The notes: generated from the letters alone by a model not told the origin. DNA of 52,882 nt from Gammaproteobacteria bacterium (GCA_030832095.1 JAURJT010000054.1:1-52882); one strand, 5' to 3'; shown: positions 35,962 through 45,153, counted from the first letter of the stretch. Numbers and translations: made by a program.

Positions 35962-36954
35962 ATGACAGCCAATAGACTCTTCTCATTGATCGCCTTAGCG
36001 ACCGCTTTAAGCACGACTCACATCGTGCAGGCCGCGGATCCCGCGACAAACTACCCTTCTCAAACCGTCAAAATCGTCGTCCCGTATACGCCGGGCGGTA
36101 TCACTGATTTACTAGGCCGTGCGTTAGCCAGCCGCTTAGAAAAAAAGTGGGGGCAATCAGTTGTTGTCGAAAATAAATCAGGTGGCTCTGAGGCCATCGG
36201 GGCTGCGTTTGTTGCCAAAAGTAAACCAGATGGATACACCGTTTTTATTGCGAGTGACGCTGCGTTTTTAGTGAATCCGCTGCTTAGGAAAGGCCTGAAC
36301 TACAACCCCGAAACAGACTTTGAGCCAATTATGCGCTTAGCGGAAGGCTTGGCCTTCTTCGTGGTGAGGCCAGACCTGAACATCAGCAGCTTAAAAGATC
36401 TGTTGGCGCTGGCTCAGGCGAAGCCCGGGCAAGTGACTTTTGGATCTGAAGCCGTCGGTAGCCCGTCAGAGTTTCGTATGCGACTCTTGGGCGGCCTGAC
36501 TGGAGGGTACAAAATGAATCACATTCCGTACAACGGAATGGTACCTATCATCAGCGACATGCTTGGCGGACGGGTCGATAGCGCGTGGCTGCCACCCCAC
36601 TTAGCCAGACCGCAAATTGAGGCAAAAACCTTACGGCCCCTCGCCACGAATGGTACTAAACGCAATTGGATGTTTCCAGAGGTGCCGACTCTCACCGAGC
36701 TGGGTTTTAACCAGACCGATTTAAGTTTCAAAATGATGATGGCGGCCCCAGCGGGTACCCCAAAACCTATCGTCGATAAGATTGCACGCGATGTGCTTGA
36801 GGTGATGCAAACGCCAGACTTCAACGAAAAATACGTGCACTTTAACGGCTACACCGGCATCGCAAGTTCACCTCAAGAGTTTCAAGATTACTTGGTAAAA
36901 ACACGACCATTTCTCAAACAGATGGTCAAAGATGCCGGCTTTGAACCGCAATAA
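35962..36954 (+). CDS. Bug/TctC-family periplasmic receptor
   Basis: A 330-residue receptor with signal peptide core LFSLIALATALSTTHIVQA and mature start ADPATNYPSQT. Motifs are VPYTPGGITDLLGRALASRL, VVVENKSGGSEAIGAAFV and MNHIPYNGMVPIISDMLGGR. NKSGGSE replaces the common NKPGAG. It is divergent from the Baeyer-Villiger monooxygenase gene and converges with a cupin gene across a 10-base palindrome (36956-36965). The ligand may be related to the monooxygenase substrate or product, by position only. Confidence 0.9.
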   Translation: MTANRLFSLIALATALSTTHIVQAADPATNYPSQTVKIVVPYTPGGITDLLGRALASRLEKKWGQSVVVENKSGGSEAIGAAFVAKSKPDGYTVFIASDAAFLVNPLLRKGLNYNPETDFEPIMRLAEGLAFFVVRPDLNISSLKDLLALAQAKPGQVTFGSEAVGSPSEFRMRLLGGLTGGYKMNHIPYNGMVPIISDMLGGRVDSAWLPPHLARPQIEAKTLRPLATNGTKRNWMFPEVPTLTELGFNQTDLSFKMMMAAPAGTPKPIVDKIARDVLEVMQTPDFNEKYVHFNGYTGIASSPQEFQDYLVKTRPFLKQMVKDAGFEPQ

Positions 36955-36965
36955 GGTCGTACGAC

Positions 36966-37466
36966 TTACACCACCTCGTACTTCATGCGCTTAACCTTTG
37001 ACATGTCTGTCCCTTCAATGCGGATCAGACTTGTCGAGCCTTTGCGCTCGGGTGCGTGTAGATCGCCTTCGTTGTACACATGCGCAATGCCGGGGGTCAG
37101 TGCGTAAGACTTGGTGACCTTTACCTTGCCAGGTTTGTCGGCACTGGCCTCTTCAATTTTTTGATAATCACGCATTTCGGTTGTACCGCGCGCTTGGCCA
37201 TAGATCGCCCAAGAATGTGCATGGTCGTGCGGATCAGAGCTCTTTGGCCCTAAATAATGATGGGCCACAATGACAAAGCCTAATTCAGGATCTTCATAAA
37301 TAATTTCGCGCTCGCCAGTGGTGGGAGTGAGGTGCTTGGCAATAAAAGCCTCATCTAGCAAGACGCCTTTTAACGCCTCAGCGACTTTTTGACGCCCAGC
37401 AGGGCCAGGATTGTTTTTGAGCAAATCGTGACACTGACTAGCAAATTGTTCGATTGTGTGACCCAT
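36966..37466 (-). CDS. Cupin-fold protein, possible dioxygenase (cysteine-dioxygenase-like)
   Basis: A 166-residue cupin from ATG 37466, which has AAGGGG nine bases upstream; a frame to 37499 adds 11 residues. The first cupin motif supplies H80, H82 and H84 in DPHDHAHSWAIYG and E97, and the second motif supplies H137 in GDLHAPE. This is a likely mononuclear iron site. Length and the HDHAHSW pattern resemble predicted metal-binding proteins of the cysteine/3-mercaptopropionate dioxygenase relatives. The divergent gene is a Bug receptor, so the two may share a substrate. It is soluble, with no signal peptide. Confidence 0.7.
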   Translation of the reverse strand: MGHTIEQFASQCHDLLKNNPGPAGRQKVAEALKGVLLDEAFIAKHLTPTTGEREIIYEDPELGFVIVAHHYLGPKSSDPHDHAHSWAIYGQARGTTEMRDYQKIEEASADKPGKVKVTKSYALTPGIAHVYNEGDLHAPERKGSTSLIRIEGTDMSKVKRMKYEVV

Positions 37467-37493
37467 GGCTGCTGACCCCTTTGTTATTTTGGA

Positions 37494-37506
37494 TAACATG
37501 ATGTTA
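37494..37506. promoter_or_regulatory. 13-base palindrome between cupin and Bug genes
   Basis: TAACAT-g-ATGTTA is a perfect odd palindrome, 28 bases upstream of the cupin ATG and about 100 bases upstream of the divergent receptor gene. It is of a size suited to a dimeric repressor. No regulator gene is adjacent. Confidence 0.35.
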
Positions 37507-37607
37507 ACTCAAACATTATATTTAACCGACTGCGCGTAAATCCTCTCCGTTCAGGGGAAGTATGTGAACAACAATCTATACTTAGCCAACAACAAGAGAG
37601 ACAAAGC

Positions 37608-38612
37608 ATGCGCGTACCTTCACTTCGCCCGAACGCAGTCAATGTGAATTGTCTGTTGTCACTTGTTATTTTTATTTTTATCGCTCTCGGTGCAAACACC
37701 ACCTGGGCTCAAACCAGTTACCCAGAGCGGCCGATTCGCCTGATCGTGAGTTTTGCTGCCGGCGGGCCAACCGATATCTTCGCGCGACTGGTTGCGGTAC
37801 GACTTGAAAAAGAATTGGGACAACCCATCATCGTCGAAAACAAACCCGGTGGCGGCTCGAACATTGGTTCTGAGTTTGTCGCACGTGCCAAGCCCGATGG
37901 CTACACCCTGCTGTTAGGAACAATCGCCAACACTACCAACATGGCGTTATACAAAAACTTGGGGTACGACACCGAACGTGATTTTGTTCACATCACGCAG
38001 ATTATGTCGTCGCCTAGCATCTTGGTCGTCAATAACAATATCCCAGCAAAAAATTTAGCCGAATTGATTGCCTATGTGCAGGCCAACCCAGGCAAGCTAA
38101 GCTATGCATCTTCGGGTGCGGGTGGCTTGCAGCATCATGCTGGTGAACTACTGAAGCTGAGAGCCAATTTAGATATGTTGCACATCCCGTATAAAGGTGC
38201 TGCCCCTGCACTCACAGACGTCGTGGGGGGCAATGTCGCCATGGGCTTTAAGACAGCGAGCGGTGTGATGCCAACTATCTTAAATGGCAGGGTCAGAGCG
38301 ATTGCCGTCGCGGGCCGTCAACGCTTGGCGCAATTACCCGACCTTCCCACGATGATTGAAGCTGGCATGCCCGATTTTGAAGCCGATTCTTGGAATGGCT
38401 TGTTCGCACCTGCCGGTACCCCACCAGACATCATCGCAAAGCTTGCAAAGGCCACTATCGCGATCTTGAAATCAGACGAAATTGCAGAAAAATTTGCAAC
38501 AATCTCGGCTACCCCAGTCGGAAGCACACCCGAGCAATTCAAACGGTACGTGCATGAAGAGGTTATGAAATGGGGACAAGTGGCAAAGCAGGCTGGGGTG
38601 ACAATTGACTAG
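37608..38612 (+). CDS. Bug/TctC-family periplasmic receptor
   Basis: A 334-residue receptor. The signal peptide is about 35 residues (CLLSLVIFIFIALGANTTWAQ, cleaved before TSYPERP). Motifs are SFAAGGPTDIFARLVAVRL, IIVENKPGGGSNIGSEFV and LHIPYKGAAPALTDVVGGNV, close to the family consensus. AGAGA lies shortly before the ATG. It diverges from the cupin gene and converges with the aspartoacylase-like gene. No TctAB genes are near. The ligand is unknown. Confidence 0.92.
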   Translation: MRVPSLRPNAVNVNCLLSLVIFIFIALGANTTWAQTSYPERPIRLIVSFAAGGPTDIFARLVAVRLEKELGQPIIVENKPGGGSNIGSEFVARAKPDGYTLLLGTIANTTNMALYKNLGYDTERDFVHITQIMSSPSILVVNNNIPAKNLAELIAYVQANPGKLSYASSGAGGLQHHAGELLKLRANLDMLHIPYKGAAPALTDVVGGNVAMGFKTASGVMPTILNGRVRAIAVAGRQRLAQLPDLPTMIEAGMPDFEADSWNGLFAPAGTPPDIIAKLAKATIAILKSDEIAEKFATISATPVGSTPEQFKRYVHEEVMKWGQVAKQAGVTID

Positions 38613-38654
38613 GTCCACTTAACCCACGTTGCGCATCCAAGCATGGCCATTGGC

Positions 38655-39635
38655 TTAGCCCGGCGTAGCGCGCCCAAGCCTGACCATCGTTGTGCCAACC
38701 TTTAAGTGCGCCAGCGAGGGCATGACCAAGACCGTATGATCGTAAGGCGCGACGATCACTTCATCGCCGTCATAGGCGATAGGCTCGCCAGCTTTGGCAA
38801 TCACTTGCAAGCCCTTCACGGTGCCGGCAAATCTAAACGACAAACTTTTCGCGACCACCGCCTGTGTCACATTGATGGTTGTCTGGGCAGTGGGTTGTAT
38901 TCTTAAACGCGGCTCGACAAAGGCAGCATCGACCACACCCGTTGTTTGTAAGAACCGCAGAGTGGTATCAATCGCGACGTCAACGCTTGAGTGCTCCCAG
39001 TGCTGACCGCACTCGATCAAGAGCGCAGTTTGAGGTGCCTGTGGATCGCCGAAAGCCCCTCTCTCGATCATGCGAAGCCCAGCGGGATGCCCTGTGTCAA
39101 TTAACAAATTTTGCGGCACTTTCATCTTGCGTGCAAAGGCAGCACTTTTTTCACCACCTTGACCCGTCGCACCACAAACCATAATTGGGGCACAGGGCTC
39201 ACTCATCGAATGAATATCTAAAACAAAATCTGCCGCATCGACGAACTTCAGCAATTCTCTGGCACGGCGCAGCTCGGTCGAGTTTCTGGTGCCTTTTAGA
39301 GTCTCGTCTGACCAAACACGGTTGAAATCTTCATCTACGTAGCGACTGCGATTGGGATTGCTGGTATCCCAACTGGCAAACGCCTCAATATTCGCAAAGA
39401 TAAAGGTAAGTCGACCCGCCATGGGACGCACGCCTTCACGAAATAAATAATCAAGCGCAATCGCGCCGCATAACTCGTTGCCGTGCGTCAAGGCTTGCAC
39501 CAGCACGTGCGGACCAGGCTTGCCCGAATCAAACGTAGTGACGTAAGGCGTACCCGTATTGCCAGCCTCATAACTCGAGATGTCAGGCGGAGTCAATTCG
39601 ATGCGGTAAGTCGGCGAAGGCGAAGGTGAAGACAT
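38655..39635 (-). CDS. Succinylglutamate desuccinylase/aspartoacylase-family deacylase
   Basis: A 326-residue zinc deacylase, paralogous to the one at 14874-15896. Zinc ligands are H51 and E54 in ALTHGNELCG and H142 in VLDIHSM; DFNR is at 103-106 and IECGQHWEHSS supplies the later conserved Glu. It lies 19 bases after the last gene of a dipeptide-type ABC importer, on the same strand, and is probably cotranscribed. The importer would bring in an N-acylated or peptide-like compound that this enzyme hydrolyses. The two paralogues differ in context: one goes with an exporter, this one with an importer. Confidence 0.88.
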   Translation of the reverse strand: MSSPSPSPTYRIELTPPDISSYEAGNTGTPYVTTFDSGKPGPHVLVQALTHGNELCGAIALDYLFREGVRPMAGRLTFIFANIEAFASWDTSNPNRSRYVDEDFNRVWSDETLKGTRNSTELRRARELLKFVDAADFVLDIHSMSEPCAPIMVCGATGQGGEKSAAFARKMKVPQNLLIDTGHPAGLRMIERGAFGDPQAPQTALLIECGQHWEHSSVDVAIDTTLRFLQTTGVVDAAFVEPRLRIQPTAQTTINVTQAVVAKSLSFRFAGTVKGLQVIAKAGEPIAYDGDEVIVAPYDHTVLVMPSLAHLKVGTTMVRLGRATPG

Positions 39636-39654
39636 GATAACGACCTAAAAATGT

Positions 39655-40638
39655 TTACGAATTTAAATGACACGCAGACCAATGACCGCTTGAGAGCTCG
39701 CGCAGAGGCGGCGCTTGCTCAGCGCACACGGGCTTTGCGTGAGGACAGCGCGGATGAAAATGACAGCCGGTTGGTGGTGACAACGGCGAAGGGATTTCGC
39801 CCTTGATCGGGGTGTAATCAATATTTCGGCAATCAAGTCTGGGGACTTCTGCCAGCAAGGCTTGCGTATACGGATGATTCGGATGCGCGTGCAACTCGGT
39901 GGTTTGACCGATTTCAACCACACGCCCAAGATACATCACCACAACGCGATCAGCAATGTGACGCACGACACCCAGATCATGGCTAATAAATAAATAGGTC
40001 AGCGACAAACGTTCGCGCAAATCCATAAACAGGTTCAGAACCTGCGCCTGAATCGAGACATCCAGCGCAGCGACAGCCTCGTCGCACACCAACAGCGTCG
40101 GCTCAACTGCCAACGCGCGCGCGATGCCAATTCGTGCACGTTGCCCACCCGAAAACTGATGCGGAAAGCGTCTGACATACGAGGCGTCAAGACCGACTTG
40201 CTCAAGCAGCTGTGCGGCCTGTTCTTTCGCTTGACTTGCAGCAATCAAGCCATGCGCGAGGGGCGCTTCGACAATCGCATCGCCAACGCGCTTGCGTGGG
40301 TTCAGCGAGGCGAAGGGGTCTTGAAAAATCATCTGAATCGTAGGTCGCACACCTGGCGCATAGTTGAGCGGTTGGCCCTCAAACAATACCTCGCCTTCGG
40401 TCGCTTTGTGCAAACCCGCGATCACACGGCCCAACGTCGATTTGCCACAACCCGACTCACCCACCAAACCAATGACTTCACCGGCCGCAATTGAAAACGA
40501 TACCTGATCGACTGCGTGAACTGTTTGAGCCGGAGCAGCAAACCCAAACTTTGCGGCCATGCGTTCAATCAAGTCTGGCGAAGTCGTGAATCGTTTACTC
40601 ACCTTTCGTAAGTCTAGAAGAGGCACGCTGACACTCAT
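39655..40638 (-). CDS. Dipeptide/oligopeptide-type ABC importer, ATP-binding subunit (DppF-like)
   Basis: A 327-residue ATPase with Walker A GESGCGKST, signature FSGGQRARIGIARAL and Walker B LLVCDEAVAALDVS. The usual Pro after DE is Ala here. The C-terminal extension GCHFHPRCPHAKPVC is the Cys-containing oligopeptide-family tail (three Cys visible nearby). The start overlaps the DppD-like stop in ATGA. It is the fifth gene of the importer operon, just before the deacylase gene. Confidence 0.93.
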   Translation of the reverse strand: MSVSVPLLDLRKVSKRFTTSPDLIERMAAKFGFAAPAQTVHAVDQVSFSIAAGEVIGLVGESGCGKSTLGRVIAGLHKATEGEVLFEGQPLNYAPGVRPTIQMIFQDPFASLNPRKRVGDAIVEAPLAHGLIAASQAKEQAAQLLEQVGLDASYVRRFPHQFSGGQRARIGIARALAVEPTLLVCDEAVAALDVSIQAQVLNLFMDLRERLSLTYLFISHDLGVVRHIADRVVVMYLGRVVEIGQTTELHAHPNHPYTQALLAEVPRLDCRNIDYTPIKGEIPSPLSPPTGCHFHPRCPHAKPVCAEQAPPLRELSSGHWSACHLNS

Positions 40639-41615
40639 CGCTTAACCCCTGTCAACGGTCGTACACAACGCACCATGTGCTCGTGCTCAAAGTGTTGAAC
40701 CGGAGGATCCATTGCGCAGTCTGCCTGCGCATAGCTGCAGCGATTGCGAAACGCGCACCCTTGGGGACGATTCACCAAAGAGGGCGTCATCCCCGGGATC
40801 TGGTGCAAACGCTGACCGCGTTCGCTATTCGCTGGAACAGAATCCAGCAAGCCGCGTGTATAGGGGTGCAGGGGCGTATTTAGCACCTGTTCAACCGTAC
40901 CGCTTTCAACGATTCGCCCTGCATACATGACCGCCACCCGCTGGGCCAAGCCCGCCACCACGGCTAGGTCGTGTGTAATCCAAATTAAAGCTGTGCCCGT
41001 CTCGCGGGTTAAGCGTTGCATTTCAAATAAAATCTGGCCCTGCACAGTGACATCTAACGCGGTCGTCGGCTCGTCAGCAATAATTAACGCCGGCTTTAAT
41101 AAGAGCGCGATTGCGATTGCCACGCGTTGTCGCATGCCACCAGAAAACTGATGTGGGTACTGCTTGAGTCGTTCGTCTGGAGAGGCGATACCCACTTGCA
41201 CTAGAACTTCACGACAGCGGGCGCGCGCCTCTTCAGCCGACATCGACCGGTGCGCTTGAATCGTCTCGATCATTTGCGTGTCGACACGTAAGACGGGATT
41301 CAGCGTCATCATCGGATCTTGAAAGATCATCGCTAAACGGTCACCGCGTAGCTGACGCAGCCTCTCGTCGCTTGCGCCGACCAACTCAGTTCCCTCAAAC
41401 AAAATGCTGCCCTGCGTAATCTTGCCAGGCGCATCGATCAGACCCAAGATTGAAAATCCAGTGACAGATTTACCAGAACCAGATTCGCCAACCAAGCCCA
41501 GGATTTCGCCTGGTTGCACCCGCAGACTGACATCATCGACAGCGGGTAGCAGACCTTGACGAGTCGAAAACTCAGTGCGAAGCGAAGTAATTTCTAAAAG
41601 TGACATAAGGCTCAT
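40635..41615 (-). CDS. Dipeptide/oligopeptide-type ABC importer, ATP-binding subunit (DppD-like)
   Basis: A 326-residue ATPase with Walker A GESGSGKSV, signature FSGGMRQRVAIAIAL and Walker B LIIADEPTTALDVT. The C-terminal GCAFRNRCSYAQADC is the Cys-rich oligopeptide tail. Start ATG 41615 overlaps the stop of the permease gene (ATGA); an internal Met at 41606 is an alternative. It pairs with the DppF-like ATPase to power one importer. Confidence 0.93.
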   Translation of the reverse strand: MSLMSLLEITSLRTEFSTRQGLLPAVDDVSLRVQPGEILGLVGESGSGKSVTGFSILGLIDAPGKITQGSILFEGTELVGASDERLRQLRGDRLAMIFQDPMMTLNPVLRVDTQMIETIQAHRSMSAEEARARCREVLVQVGIASPDERLKQYPHQFSGGMRQRVAIAIALLLKPALIIADEPTTALDVTVQGQILFEMQRLTRETGTALIWITHDLAVVAGLAQRVAVMYAGRIVESGTVEQVLNTPLHPYTRGLLDSVPANSERGQRLHQIPGMTPSLVNRPQGCAFRNRCSYAQADCAMDPPVQHFEHEHMVRCVRPLTGVKR

Positions 41616-42517
41616 CGTGCTAAGCGTGGATTCAGAACGTCTCGCAGTTGATCGCCAACCAGATTAATCGCCACAATCGTGAGTAAGAGCGCGACACCTG
41701 GATAGACCGAAATCCAATACTTACCCGACAACATGAACTCATAGCCATTAGAGATTAACAAGCCCAACGAAGGCTCAGTGATCGGCAAGCCTAAGCCCAA
41801 GAAGGATAAGGTCGCTTCGAGCGCAATGGCGTGAGCCACTTGCACCGTGCCCACCACGATCAAGGGTGGCAGCGTGTTTGGGATCAAATGTTTGAGCAGC
41901 ACGCGCCACGTGGGCAAACCCAAGCCTCGAGCGGCTTCCATGTACTCTTTGTTGCGTTCGACCAAGGCTGCTGAACGGGCGGTACGTGCGTAATAAGCCC
42001 ACTGAACGGTGATGAGCGCAATGATCACCTTTTCGACACCTGAACCCAGTACTGCGATCAAAATCAGAGCCACCAAAATGGCCGGAAATCCCAACTGGAT
42101 ATCAACGATACGCATCAGGATTTGTTCATAGCGTCCACCAAAAAAAGCCGCGCTGACCCCTAAACTTGCGCCAATTGCTAAGGCGATGACCCCACTCACC
42201 ACGCCCACGAGTAAGGACACCCGCAGACCGTACAAAATCGCCGACAACATATCGCGGCCCATGCCATCAGTGCCCAGTAAAAATATCGAACCCATCATCG
42301 ACTTAGAACCTGGGGCTAATTTCGAATCCATCAAATCAAGTTTTGATAAATCGTAGGGATTTTGTGGCGCTATCCAAGGCGCAAACAGTGCCAACAAAAG
42401 CACCATCAATAAAAGAGCTAAGCCGCACACCGCAATCCGCGATTGCATAAAGTCGCGCACGAATTGGCGCCAGGGCGTCTCGTCTACAAGCTGCGTGGAT
42501 AAAGGGGAAGTCGTCAC
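41612..42517 (-). CDS. Dipeptide/oligopeptide-type ABC importer, permease (DppC-like)
   Basis: A 301-residue inner-membrane protein with an N-terminal helix (GLALLLMVLLLALFAPW), the PQNPYDL motif of DppC-type permeases and an EAA-type loop EYMEAARGLGLPTWRVLLKH. The start is GTG 42517 with AGG five bases upstream. It lies 14 bases after the DppB-like gene and overlaps the ATPase gene by four bases. Confidence 0.93.
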   Translation of the reverse strand: MTTSPLSTQLVDETPWRQFVRDFMQSRIAVCGLALLLMVLLLALFAPWIAPQNPYDLSKLDLMDSKLAPGSKSMMGSIFLLGTDGMGRDMLSAILYGLRVSLLVGVVSGVIALAIGASLGVSAAFFGGRYEQILMRIVDIQLGFPAILVALILIAVLGSGVEKVIIALITVQWAYYARTARSAALVERNKEYMEAARGLGLPTWRVLLKHLIPNTLPPLIVVGTVQVAHAIALEATLSFLGLGLPITEPSLGLLISNGYEFMLSGKYWISVYPGVALLLTIVAINLVGDQLRDVLNPRLAR

Positions 42518-42531
42518 AAAAACCTGTTTGG

Positions 42532-43509
42532 TTAGTTCTTGGCAGCGGTTAAACGCACGCGAGGATCAAGTATTGAGTACAGAATATCAATCACCAGATT
42601 AATAAACACGAACATCAAGACGGTAATCATCAAATACGCCACAACAACCGGGCGATCGAGTTGAAAGATCGAATCAATGACCAACTTACCCATACCTGGC
42701 CAGGCAAAAATCGACTCGGTCACAATCGCAAAGGCAATCACAGACCCTAACTCAAGACCGATCACCGTGACCAAGGGGATCATGATATTTTTTAACAAAT
42801 GCACACCCAACACACGAGACTTGCGCAAGCCTTTGGCGCGCGCAAAACGCATGTAATCAAGCAATACATTTTCTCGAACCTGAGCCCGCGTCAAACGAAT
42901 GATCAGACTGAGTTTGAATAAAGCCAGATTAATACCGGGCAGCAAGGCGTACTTCAGGCCATCCCAGTGCACGATCGATAGCTGCATTCCTAAAAACTCG
43001 GTGGTTGGGCCGCGACCCGTTGAGGGTAACCAGCCCAACTGCACGGCAAAAAGCATGATCAACATCAACCCAACCCAAAAGGTCGGCAAAGAAAAGCCGA
43101 CAATCGAGATGGCCATGATCCCCTTGGCGATTCTGCTATCAGGCTTTAACCCCGCATACAAACCGAGAGGGATACCCACGAAAATAGAGATGAGCATCGC
43201 TACCGTGGCGAGCTCGAGTGTGGCGGGCATGCGCTCAAAGATGACTTCAAGCGCCGGACGACCGTAGACAAAACTCTTGCCTAGATCGCCACTCGCTGCG
43301 TTTTTGACAAACAACAGATATTGCATCCAGCCAGGCTTGTCTAGCCCTAGTGCGACGCGAGCGCGCTCACGCTCGATCTGATCAGCCTCTGGGCTAATCA
43401 GAATCTCAACCGGATCCCCAATCACGAATAAACCGGCAAATACCAACAAGGATGTGACCAGCAACACTAACGCTGTTTGCGACAAACGTCGCAAGATGAA
43501 TACGAACAT
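42532..43509 (-). CDS. Dipeptide/oligopeptide-type ABC importer, permease (DppB-like)
   Basis: A 325-residue inner-membrane protein of the DppB family. The N-terminal FILRRLSQTALVLLVTSLL, the early GDPVEIL motif and the EAA-like loop DYMRFARAKGLRKSRVLGVH are characteristic. Its start overlaps the last base of the receptor stop. It forms the channel with the DppC-like permease. Confidence 0.93.
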   Translation of the reverse strand: MFVFILRRLSQTALVLLVTSLLVFAGLFVIGDPVEILISPEADQIERERARVALGLDKPGWMQYLLFVKNAASGDLGKSFVYGRPALEVIFERMPATLELATVAMLISIFVGIPLGLYAGLKPDSRIAKGIMAISIVGFSLPTFWVGLMLIMLFAVQLGWLPSTGRGPTTEFLGMQLSIVHWDGLKYALLPGINLALFKLSLIIRLTRAQVRENVLLDYMRFARAKGLRKSRVLGVHLLKNIMIPLVTVIGLELGSVIAFAIVTESIFAWPGMGKLVIDSIFQLDRPVVVAYLMITVLMFVFINLVIDILYSILDPRVRLTAAKN

Positions 43510-45092
43510 TATTTTTTAAGCTTCGCTTCTTGCGCTAGTGTGTACTGATCGGCGCGAGCCACATACGTCACATTCGACTTGGTGGCCCAAACTGAAACCT
43601 CGTAGTGCAAAGGTATCAATCCCATCTGCTCAATGGCTTTTTCGCTTGCCTGCGCAAGTTTCGCCCGACGTTTTTCTGTGTCGATCTCAACAGCAGCTTC
43701 GGCAATCAAGACGTCAAGTTCGGCGTTCGAGAAGCGTCCACGGTTAGCGGCTCCAAAACCCGTTTTTGCATCAAATGTGCCCAATAAAGAACGCAAAGGC
43801 GAACTCGTATCGCCGCTTGAGGCGCCCCAACCCGCTAAGATGGTTGAAAACTCAAGCTTTGAAGCGCGCGTGAAGAAAATATTCGACGGCATCGTCTCGA
43901 GCTTCGTCACGATCCCGACCCGCGTCAAAAATTGCGCGATGGCCTGGGCAATCTTTTCGTCGTTGATGTAACGATTATTTGGGGAATGCAAGGTCAACTG
44001 AAAACCATTCGGATAGCCAGCTTGCGCCAATAATTTTTTCGCACCCTCGGGGTCATATTTATCGACCTTCAGGTTTTTACTTGTGCCAAAAAACTGCTCT
44101 GCTAATAACTGACCTGCTGGCACGGCGACTGTTTCCATGATGCGATCAACGATCGCCTCACGATTAATCGCCATCGACATCGCACGCCGCACGCGAGGAT
44201 CGGTCAAAGGATTGGCATTTTCCATCGGCTTGCCATCGGCAGTGCGCACAAAAGGCGAGTTCTGCGTACGATTTGAATCCATATGCAAATAGATCAAACG
44301 GTTAGACACGACCTGCGCCACCGCTAAATTTTTGTCACCCATGAGGCGCTTAACGTCAGAGGTCGGCACGTTCTCGATCATCTGCAGATCGCCGGCAAGC
44401 AAAGCCGCGACTCGGGTGGCATTGTTTGCCACCATGCGCATCTGCACGCGTGTCCAGTCGGGTTTTTCACCCCAGTATTGATCGTTGCGTACCAACACGA
44501 CTCGGTCGCCAGGCTTGTATTCAGCAAATTTAAAAGGCCCTGTACCGATCATTGCCTTACCACTGTTGAATTCTTCTGTGGTGGCTGACTCTGCAATCGC
44601 CTTGGGCAAAATGCGCACTGAGGTCAGGTCGCTGGCCAAGCCTGGGTTAGGTGCAGCAGTCTTCAAGATGACCGTATGCTCGTCAGGTGCAGTCGCCTCA
44701 ACAATTGATCGCACAAACACCGCGAACGAGGCCGGGCTATTCGGTACGTTCGGAACGCGCTTAAGCGAGGCTAAAACATCGGCGGCAACAAAGGGCGAGC
44801 CATCATGCCATTTCACGCCTTTTCGCAACTTAAACTCGTACGTTAAGGGATCAAGATTACGCCAGCTTTCGGCTAAACCAGGCTTGATATTCTGAAACTC
44901 ATCGGTTGAGAGCAAATCCTCAAACACATTGAGTGAGAGCGCGTTATTAGGCGTCAGATTGTGATAATGCGGATCGAGAGACGTGATGGGCGCTGACAAA
45001 CCGATCGTCAGTTCAGCAGCGCTGGCAAATAGGGCGTTACCCGCAAACAAAGTTGCAATCAGTGCACGAGACGTACGTTTTAGAATTCGCAT
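43509..45092 (-). CDS. ABC importer substrate-binding protein, family 5 (DppA-like)
   Basis: A 527-residue periplasmic receptor from ATG 45092, chosen because TGAGGG lies nine bases upstream; ATG 45101 directly abuts that site. The signal peptide is LKRTSRALIATLFAGNALFASA, cleaved before AELTIGLS. The family 5 hallmark segment is YEFKLRKGVKWHDGSPF. It is the first gene of the importer operon, with a -10 box just upstream. Family 5 proteins bind peptides, nickel or glycosides; the downstream deacylase suggests a peptide or acylated amino acid. Confidence 0.92.
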   Translation of the reverse strand: MRILKRTSRALIATLFAGNALFASAAELTIGLSAPITSLDPHYHNLTPNNALSLNVFEDLLSTDEFQNIKPGLAESWRNLDPLTYEFKLRKGVKWHDGSPFVAADVLASLKRVPNVPNSPASFAVFVRSIVEATAPDEHTVILKTAAPNPGLASDLTSVRILPKAIAESATTEEFNSGKAMIGTGPFKFAEYKPGDRVVLVRNDQYWGEKPDWTRVQMRMVANNATRVAALLAGDLQMIENVPTSDVKRLMGDKNLAVAQVVSNRLIYLHMDSNRTQNSPFVRTADGKPMENANPLTDPRVRRAMSMAINREAIVDRIMETVAVPAGQLLAEQFFGTSKNLKVDKYDPEGAKKLLAQAGYPNGFQLTLHSPNNRYINDEKIAQAIAQFLTRVGIVTKLETMPSNIFFTRASKLEFSTILAGWGASSGDTSSPLRSLLGTFDAKTGFGAANRGRFSNAELDVLIAEAAVEIDTEKRRAKLAQASEKAIEQMGLIPLHYEVSVWATKSNVTYVARADQYTLAQEAKLKK

Positions 45093-45122
45093 GTCAAACA
45101 TCCCTCAATGAATAATCGCCAA

Positions 45123-45153
45123 ATTATAGGGGGCATCGTCAAATTATTGTCAT
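45123..45153 (-). promoter_or_regulatory. Candidate promoter of the ABC importer operon
   Basis: On the minus strand ATGACA (45153-45148) and a perfect TATAAT (45128-45123) are 19 bases apart, upstream of the receptor gene start. The spacing is long, but the -10 is exact. A hairpin-like inverted repeat overlaps the -35 side. Confidence 0.4.

Noticed and set aside
35721..35975. 84-codon plus-strand frame in the intergenic region before a Bug gene
   Set aside because: No ribosome site, low-complexity composition, and it runs into the receptor's signal-peptide start.
36956..36965. Perfect 10-base palindrome GTCGTACGAC between convergent genes
   Set aside because: Too short for a terminator, no loop or U-tract, and placed between stops, so not a likely operator.
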